Positions 58,201 to 64,000 of a stretch of DNA of 64,000 bases are shown here, one piece after another. Position numbers and translations under genes: made by a program. This DNA is from Rhopalosiphum padi (Eukaryota; Arthropoda; Insecta; Hemiptera; Aphididae). The stretch is from the NCBI RefSeq assembly GCF_020882245.1, contig NC_083599.1, positions 44,852,748-44,916,747 on the forward strand, in the 5' to 3' direction. Position 1 is the stretch's first letter; each line of letters begins with the position of its first letter. The notes under the pieces were generated by a model, which saw only the letters and a program-made list of their open reading frames with translations, did not search any database and was not told the origin of the DNA.

Positions 58201-58225
58201 TATTTTATGGTTGGTCTACAAAGGG
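55221..58225 (+). mobile_element. Complete piggyBac-like transposon
   Basis: A 3005-bp element starts CCCTTTGTCGACC and, on the complement, CCCTTTGTAGACC, between TTAA at 55217-55220 and 58226-58229. Subterminal hairpins of the GGTACT..AGTACC type recur at about 55238, 55302, 58033 and 58075. It carries one intact transposase and interrupts a pogo gene; removing it with one TTAA rejoins that gene's Lys-rich linker. Confidence 0.93.
55742..57709 (+). CDS. piggyBac transposase, intact (655 aa)
   Basis: The ORF opens with an acidic N-terminus (residues about 1-70, many Asp/Glu) and a Lys/Asn/Ser-rich linker. The PGBD core begins near GPVDELFHGETATSVFLELL. Catalytic aspartates are visible in RELSIDESMIVFKGRSSMKQ (first), NRCFIFDNYFTSIPLLEKL (second) and VKDYNRFMGGVDHADQLRTS (third). 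The tail has a Cys-rich domain with CELCSFKY, CLTCNVFLCC and CFAEYHDINC, the usual piggyBac cross-brace zinc finger for end recognition. The length is within the family's normal range and there is no frame damage. The start ATG at 55742 follows about 520 bp of 5' element sequence. With clean ends and TTAA sites this looks capable of activity. Confidence 0.95.
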   Translation: MTNINEDENIHNWLNEEFPLDNNMLTDEEISDDENIDCESDNDFSLPYVDEVAESMENNPFDDYLVVLDTDVQSHLPTVETQEPVVINVPATPVPGPSTNFLPQLKKIKKNLLQTNKKNKNKSSDSITSSITTNTDETEESYYEPNRKWSKKNKTTDIPNYCLPTGPVDELFHGETATSVFLELLDGFLDHLVFQTNLYGTQRDKILNIKRHEMLNFIGINFFMGYHKLPSWKNYWSTCPDLGVNLISSTMPRNRFDLILSNLHVQDNTLIPPNNTDKLFKLNPLIDYCTEKFSKSYYGTRELSIDESMIVFKGRSSMKQYNPMKPIKRGYKIWCMSDQNGYINNFKIYQGKDEQVSDEFKHFGLGERIVLQLSKSEWNKNRCFIFDNYFTSIPLLEKLKLEGCLAYGTIRPNRKGLPKLADDTKSKRGTYDYRISDLGISVFKWKDTKTVHFASNYHGSEVTTVLRKNKTGEKNNVTCPQIVKDYNRFMGGVDHADQLRTSYGVDRKSKKWWHRLFWGILDIMFINAFVIYKERHGKIPLLVFRRQVVQGLLSEKEVITPSRAHLFQKRKNTENTEVPKKRRGKQLSVSKDVRLHNRGIHWPKFTKSRGRCELCSFKYQLQSRPFSKCLTCNVFLCCNDKKNCFAEYHDINCNE

Positions 58226-59301
58226 TTAAAAAAAAGAAACTTTGTAGAATCGAACACCAAAAATAAACCTAAGAAAAAATCAAAATCTAAGACTAATGTA
58301 GTGAGTTCAGATGAAGAGGATGAATATTTTTGTATAGTTTGTTTGGGTGCCTATTCAAAGAGTCGCAAGGGAGAAGATTGGATTGAGTGTACTTCATGTA
58401 AGAAATGGGCACATGAAAAATGTGCTGGAAAACAAAACTTATTATTTTTTAATTGTAAGAATTGCACTTCAGACATAGACAAATATTAATAACAAATGGT
58501 TCTATTATTTTATTAAATGTTAATTATGTTTTTGTTATAAAAAAAGAAAATTGTTTATTTATATTTTGTTATTATTTATTTTATTTTTAAATAAGGCAGT
58601 TACTTATATTGATTTGTATTCAATAAGACTGCATCAATATAAATACTAATAACTAAAAGTGGTTAATTATTATTTTATTAAATGGTAATTAGGTTTTTGT
58701 TATAAAAAAGAAAAATTTTTTATTTATATTTTGTTATTATTTATTATGTTTTTAAATTAGATAATAAAGAATAATTTAAAAATGAAGAATTGTTTATATT
58801 TTATTGTATACCTTGCCACCTTGGTATAGGTATTTATTATTATGAAATATGTTATCATTACTCTTACTGCTGATTTCTTATTTATTTTGGGTAATAATAT
58901 TTCAAAATATAGACTGTAACAATTTACCCCACTCTGGGGCAGGTTGTTACATTTTGACTTAGTGACTTTACCAAGATTTTATTAGTATTAAAAATTTTTT
59001 TTTTCATTTTATTATCATAAAAAGGTATCTTAGAAGTTACTTAATTATATAGTCTTTTTTTAAGTTTTGAGTGTTAATGATATTGATTGATTATGAATAT
59101 TCAAAAAATCGCGAACTACTATCAAGATGTAATATGATCAAAAATTGGTTAAATTAAAAATTATTGATGACATTGAAACAACCAAACAATTTCTTTTATA
59201 GTTTAACACACAAGGGCGATACTTAAAAATTATTTTAATTTAATTGTAGTTATACATGTATACTTATAATCCATATTATGTTTTCTATGTTTCAGATATA
59301 A

Positions 59302-59838
59302 ATGAAGACAACAATTATAACCACTATTATCCTAATCGTATATTTGAACATTGTTATGGGGACACCCTTGCATCCGTTGCACCATAATGAGCATTACATG
59401 AATCGGATACAACAGTTTTGGGGCCAGCATTTGACACGAAAGCTTGACATTTTGTGTGGGGGTGATTACTATGACCACAATGGTTAATATAATTTTTCTA
59501 TAGAATCTATTATGATATAAGGATAAATATTAATTTAATAATTGTTATATATTTTTATTATTAGTTATAAAATATATTTAATTTATATTATTTTATAATA
59601 AACTGTGATTTGAAGAATGGTGTAAATATTACTATCCAATAATCAAGTAAACTCATTATATATTATATTATTTACATAGGTTTATTAAATATCTCTATTT
59701 AACAAGAATAATCATTTACCTGTATTTACAGGTAGTGGACATCAAATGCAAAAACGGATCACCGAAGAATGTTGCAGTAGACATTGTTCTAGAAATTACA
59801 TAAAAATGAATTATTGTCGTACTTTAGCCGAAGAGTAA
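59302..59838 (+). CDS. Insulin-like peptide precursor with Cys-to-Trp change in B chain
   Basis: Exon 1 (59302-59482) and exon 2 (59732-59838) join in phase 1. A splice acceptor (TTTCAG) lies 6 bases before the ATG, so the 5' leader probably has an intron. Residues 1-20 are a hydrophobic signal peptide (MKTTIITTIILIVYLNIVMG). The B-chain region is QFWGQHLTRKLDILCGG: spacing fits F-C-G-x2-L-x3-L-x3-C, but the first Cys is Trp (TGG). A short connecting stretch, DYYDHNGSGHQMQKR, has the only dibasic site. The A chain is ITEECCSRHCSRNYIKMNYC, with CC-x3-C-x9-C (usual x8). The stop TAA at 59836 overlaps a good GTAAGT donor, so longer C-termini are possible. Secreted hormone by family; the lost Cys would remove one interchain disulfide. 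Confidence 0.8.
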
Positions 59839-60063
59839 GTAATTTGTAATTGACTTTAAAATTGTAATGATAGTGTGATTGATGATTATCATTAGATATA
59901 ACTAATTTGAATTACAAGTTTAACTAGTTATACGACACTAATATTATTACATTTTTTTTATATATAATTCGTAAATGTGGCCATCATTTTTTATTTGTGG
60001 ATTTACCATTTTTTACTACTATTATTTTTGTATTCATTATAATTATTATTTTATTGTTTTTAG

Positions 60064-60930
60064 TGACCGTACTGATGTAGCGTGTGTTGTGTAATACATA
60101 TACCTACATTACAAATGATTACTGGATAGTTAAATCCTTTTTTTATATATTATATAATTCGAATATAGCCATCCCAACAATACCTACTGATTAAAAAAAT
60201 ATCAAAGAATTAAATATGCAGGTGCATTAGGGTTTCACATAGGTTTCACAAAACAACCGTGGTAGTCTTGTGTAACGGAGGTAGTCGCGAAAATAGCCGT
60301 AGTCTCGTATAACAGGAAAGTACCCTTTGTACATATAACATATGTTATTTACTTTTTTAGTCGTGGTATTTCTAATGCTACCTCTATAACTTAATAGTTA
60401 ATAAGAGTGTTTGATTAAAATGTGAAAATGAAAATATATATAGTTTATTTGTATAAAAGGCGGTTCACATTCTTATAATTAAATATTGCTTTAGTTTAAA
60501 TATTACATTGATATGAATCATATTTTATCTTGATACTTTGTACATATTATGTTATTTACTTTTTTAGTCATGGTATTTCTAATGCTACCTATAATTTAAT
60601 TGTTAATAAGACTGTTTGATTAAAATATGAACATTTAAACATATATAGTTTATTTGTATAAAGGGCGGTTCACATTCTTATAAATAAAGATTATTTTAAT
60701 GTAAATATTGTAACTGTGAGAAAATATTTTGTTGTACCTACAACCTACTATACTATATTACTATATTATTTATAATTGATGCTAAAAATTATTTAATAAC
60801 AAGTTTAATATGGTGTATCAACCAAGGTATTTTTAATAACGATTGTTTTAATTTTTAATGCAGTTCTTTAATGACCAATCACTGTGCAAGAGGAAATAAA
60901 TCTAATACATTGGATTCAGATATTCAGTAA
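60064..60930 (+). other. Candidate alternative 3' exons of the insulin-like gene
   Basis: If the GTAAGT at 59835 is used, downstream acceptors would continue the A chain in phase. 60064-60094 gives DRTDVACVV and stop. 60864-60930 gives SLMTNHCARGNKSN and more, ending DIQ and stop. Acceptors TTTTTTAG at about 60361, 60564 and 61284 give R/H-GISNAT and soon stop. Whether any is used is unknown. Confidence 0.35.
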
Positions 60931-61310
60931 TAAATTTAGCCAAAAACCAATAACCAGTAATTAAACTTTAAATAATAGTAAAACTGTATTTTTAACCTTT
61001 TCAAATTCAATAAATACATCTTCAAATATTTCTGTTTTAATAGCCCAAATATATAAATCCATTTTGCAAATTTCTATTCGTAAACAGTGTTATTTAAAAA
61101 TAATATCTACAGAATATTGTAGAATACATATCTACATATAAATAATGAATTTAAATATGTAGTTAATGGTGATACCTTTTATGTAACACTCATTATTATG
61201 AAATACCTACTAATGTTTTTACAAATATTTAGTACTTAAAATGTACCATACTCATATATATAACATATGTTATTTACTTTTTTAGTCATGGTATTTCTAA
61301 TGCCATATGT
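60325..61310. repeat. About 205-bp tandem repeat, two full copies and one partial
   Basis: Copies at about 60329-60530 and 60535-60715, with a partial third at about 61252-61305. Shared strings: GTTATTTACTTTTTTAGTC, GGTATTTCTAATGC, ATATATAGTTTATTTGTATA, GGCGGTTCACATTCTTATAA. No clear ORF. Confidence 0.75.
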
Positions 61311-61711
61311 ATTTTCTAATATCGATGACCCGACGCCACTAGTTAGACGACGTTAACTTATAGACGCTATAACGACATACCATACCATATACCATTACCT
61401 ACGTAGCCTATGCGTATGGCATTCGCCATTCTGAGTTTTAATTGTTTTACTTTTAACGTCATCTTGGATCCAGTCCTTTGCATGCCCCTGCGGTAAATAT
61501 AAGATTTTTAATAACATAATAGTCTACTTTTTTTCTTTACTTTTCAATTATCCACTAGCCTATCACGCACCCAAGTAACACAGCGTTCCGTGATTTTTGT
61601 GTTGTATCTAGGTACGTATTTTTCTTGTAACCACAAATTACTGAAAACTCGCCGTCAACCACGTTTTTGTTGTTTGCTGCTGTTGCCGTGACTGTCAATT
61701 AGTCTGCTAAA

Positions 61712-61828
61712 ATGTTTGATACTCGTCTTGAAGACTACCAACAATTACCGGTGAAATTATGTTCCTTTATTCAACTGTGCCTGAATAAAAAATTTACAAC
61801 AGTACACTTATCAGGCACAATGTTCTAA
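61712..61828 (+). CDS. Short ORF, unrecognised, possibly a first exon
   Basis: A 38-residue reading (MFDTRLEDYQQLPVKLCSFI, continuing to a stop at 61826) follows a more GC-rich leader (61560-61710) than its surroundings, which resembles a transcribed 5' region. No family is recognised and no splice partner was identified. It may be chance. Confidence 0.2.
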   Translation: MFDTRLEDYQQLPVKLCSFIQLCLNKKFTTVHLSGTMF

Positions 61829-62309
61829 CTTCTAAGAAACGAGAGTTCTGTCTTTCAAACATACAACATAGAACATTAATATCCAGCAGTTCTATTTTGT
61901 GAAAACATTTTAATAATATGTTTTTAATAGTACTCTTAAATATTATAATAAAGACAACATCAATCTTTTGGATAATTGTATTATTTTGTTTACATATGTT
62001 ATTAATGAAATAATAATTAATAACATCAAGCAATATATAAAATATAAATTAATAAATATAAACTATTTTTTACTATTTTTAAGTTGGAATATTTTTACAA
62101 TTTATAATGAAATACATTGTTAACTAGTATATGTGTGATAGACAATTCAAAGTTTATTATAAGTAAGAGATGTTCTAAAGTAATTGCAATAAAGATTTTA
62201 ATTTGTCGAAGTCGTTAGGCCCTGACGCCCTGTGTCGCGGTAATTTCCTATCTTATACGTTTAAATTTACTCGCTTCACACAATAACTTACCTATCTTAT
62301 AGAATGTTT

Positions 62310-64000
62310 TTTAATTTGTGTTGTTCGTTTAAGTGGCGTGTACTAATATCAATATTCTCAGGATGGGGTGTACTTTGTTTAGCTTCATAAACTAACTCGG
62401 CCTCTGAAAATGACCTTTCAGAATAAACACTTGATGCAGGAACAGACAAATATTTTTTGAGTAGCTGCCTGTTTCCAATACATGGATATTTGTCATTTTG
62501 ACTACTCCATCAACCTAATGGATCACCATTTATGGAAATGGACAGTCCAATCATTCGCATTAAATGTTGGCAGACTTGATGGAGACTCAGATGTGAAAAT
62601 TAAAACTGAATTTTTTAAATTAAATAAACGTTCTAGCATATAAAAACTAGAATTTCACCTAAAATTAAAAATATTATTTATTAGATTTTTTAAAAATTAA
62701 TAATGAATGATGCCATAGATATAATAATAATATATGTATTATACCTAGTGCAAATATCTTGAATAACCTTCTTAGGTTGAACTCCTAGAATAATTTGTAT
62801 TAATTTCAGTTTATCAGTAGCTGATGATGAGTGATGGAAATGAGTACAAACTTTTCTGGCGCGAACTAAGAGATCTTGGACTGATTTCTGACTTTTTATA
62901 GACTCTGTTATAAGAAGATGAATTGTGTCATATTAGCACCATTATCACTAAAAACAACATAAATATTATTTATAAGGATAATTTTTATTTTTCAACAATT
63001 AATATTAATTATCAGAGTTATCATTTATCACTGGCAATTAGTTACTACTTAGGGCCTGGTATTAGGCTAAGGATTCGATGCCCTAAGAAATTACTAAATA
63101 AGGGAAAAATAAATAATAAATATGAATTTAAAACTAAAACTTTTTAATTAATGTATTTGTATCCATTAAGTACTCACTCAATTGTACAGAAATTATAAAA
63201 TGTATTAACTACTAATAATATATATTATATAATATTTAAATATTATAAATAATAGTTAATACTTAATACCACCAAAGTATCAAACCTACAATTAGTACAA
63301 TTATCAAAACTATTAAATATTTCTCACCGTATTAATAAATGAATCTTGCCCTCCAAATTCCATTCATTTAATAGTTTTTCTAAAGTATTTTTAATAGCAA
63401 AACCAGTGTGTCTTCCGGGAAAGTGCTTTACATTTAAGGTACAATGCTGTTGTTTAAAATCGTCAGAGATCCAGTGACATGTAAAACTAATAAAACTTTC
63501 GTTGCTATAGCTGCAAGTCCAGATATCAGAAGTAAGTGACACAGCAGTAACCGTTTCCAGTGTACTCATTATTTTTATTTTCAATTCAGTATACATTTGA
63601 AGAATAACAGTTTCTGTGAAATATTTTCGACCAGGCATCTAAAAATTTTAATTAACTTATTATTTAATAAATAATATAGGTAAATAACTAATAAGTAATA
63701 ATTAATATTTAATAACAATGACACTTTTATAATATGGTATCATTGATATCCAAAAGTGACCAAGTCAGAATATTGGTATATTACATTAATAAACTTAAGT
63801 AAGGTAGGATATTAAACTAGGCTAACTAGGGTCATAATAATTAATATTTACTTTACTTTACACATACCTTTTACTGTGGTTTGACAAATGACATAAGTTT
63901 ATTGAATCCTGAACGTTCAACCATATTGAACGGTTCATTGTCCACACAAATCATTTCACCAATAATTTTGTGAATCTTTTTTGACTTAGCATCATTAATA
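62310..64000 (-). pseudogene. ZBED-type hAT transposase relic, runs off the window
   Basis: From the right edge leftward: KIHKIIGEMICVDNEPFNMV, then ERSGFNKLMSFVKPQ and a stop; after an intron, MPGRKYFTETVILQMYTELK, LTSDIWTCSYSNESFISFTC (first catalytic Asp) and LNVKHFPGRHTGFAIKNTLE. At about 62941-62757, ITESIKSQKSVQDLLVRARK and KLIQIILGVQPKKVIQDICT precede the missing TRW motif. At about 62510-62320 the dimerisation block follows: KKYLSVPASSVYSERSFSEA and HPENIDISTRHLNEQHKL. The central part between the last two blocks is deleted. The order is that of ZBED4/6-like hATs. The BED finger would lie beyond 64000. Confidence 0.78.

Larger units (their letters stand above)
54730..58489 (+). pseudogene. 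pogo/Tigger (Jerky-like) transposase C-terminal half, split by piggyBac
   Basis: 54735-55220 carries the end of the DDE domain and the linker: NIPAIVKEALPLAATPKN, a small frame break, KKTGIWPYNRNIFTDEDYLC, SSVTDRTYTT, then ITPSEIRPFPKAGDRK and STILTDTPEKEKLREE. At the TTAA at 55217-55220 the piggyBac element interrupts. From 58226 the same protein resumes: KKRNFVESNTKNK, Lys-rich, VSSDEEDEYFCIVCLGAYSK and WIECTSCKKWAHEKCAGK, a PHD-like finger, ending DIDKY at 58489. The first DDE residues and the CENP-B-like DNA-binding domain are not present. The 3' flank (58500-59060) matches the 3' part of the deleted pogo at 49646-50868, but its terminal repeat was not found. Confidence 0.82.

Noticed and set aside
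1..64000. CRISPR arrays, operons, ribosome-binding sites and bacterial terminators
   Set aside because: Spliced genes and eukaryotic transposons throughout; no regular spacer arrays seen.
1..64000. tRNA or rRNA genes
   Set aside because: No cloverleaf or rRNA core sequence was recognised by eye; a covariance-model scan would settle this.

Overview
The window is AT-rich animal DNA with short GT-AG introns and a very dense load of decayed and intact transposable elements. The mix of elements (hAT of several kinds, piggyBac, pogo/Tigger, PIF/Harbinger, Merlin, MULE, P-element/THAP, mariner, Jockey/I-type LINEs), the AT content and the spliced host genes suggest an insect, most likely a sap-feeding hemipteran of the aphid kind. 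That placement is an inference; no rRNA or barcode gene is present.

Three host genes are supported. (1) At 3-2852 lie the last seven exons of the mRNA-decapping scaffold EDC4/Ge-1. (2) At 35967-52712 a seven-exon gene encodes a 339-residue coiled-coil protein resembling the DUF4200 (CCDC42/CFAP73) axonemal family; its 10.6 kb second intron is packed with elements. (3) At 59302-59838 there is a small insulin-like peptide gene whose first B-chain cysteine is tryptophan. Remnants of two captured host-type genes are also present: two copies of an hnRNP-like RRM segment (17508-18654 and 26182-27333) and a fragment of a ubiquitin-specific-protease-like gene (54300-54415).

Layout. 0-2.9 kb: EDC4. 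2.9-6.9 kb: AT-rich sequence without genes. 6.9-13.6 kb: broken hAT and MULE transposases. 13.9-16.6 kb: a complete Buster-like hAT with matching terminal repeats, an 8-bp target duplication and an intact 647-residue transposase. 16.7-27.3 kb: a mosaic of a 0.46 kb inverted repeat, the duplicated RRM segment, hAT pieces, and a P-element-like transposase split by a second intact hAT. 27.2-34.8 kb: a PIF/Harbinger element with transposase and MADF-BESS genes, carrying a LINE that in turn carries a mariner derivative. 36.3-39.4 kb: a LINE split by a third intact hAT. 39.5-45.9 kb: decayed piggyBac, Merlin and Jockey elements. 49.6-59 kb: a deleted pogo element, a P-element tail, and a pogo transposase split at TTAA by an intact piggyBac. 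59.3-61.3 kb: the insulin-like gene and a repeat array. 62.3-64 kb: a decayed ZBED-type hAT running off the end.

Four transposase genes appear intact (14165-16108, 23427-24911, 37125-38609, 55742-57709). In each case the surrounding element has recognisable ends and target duplications, so they look like recent insertions into older relics.
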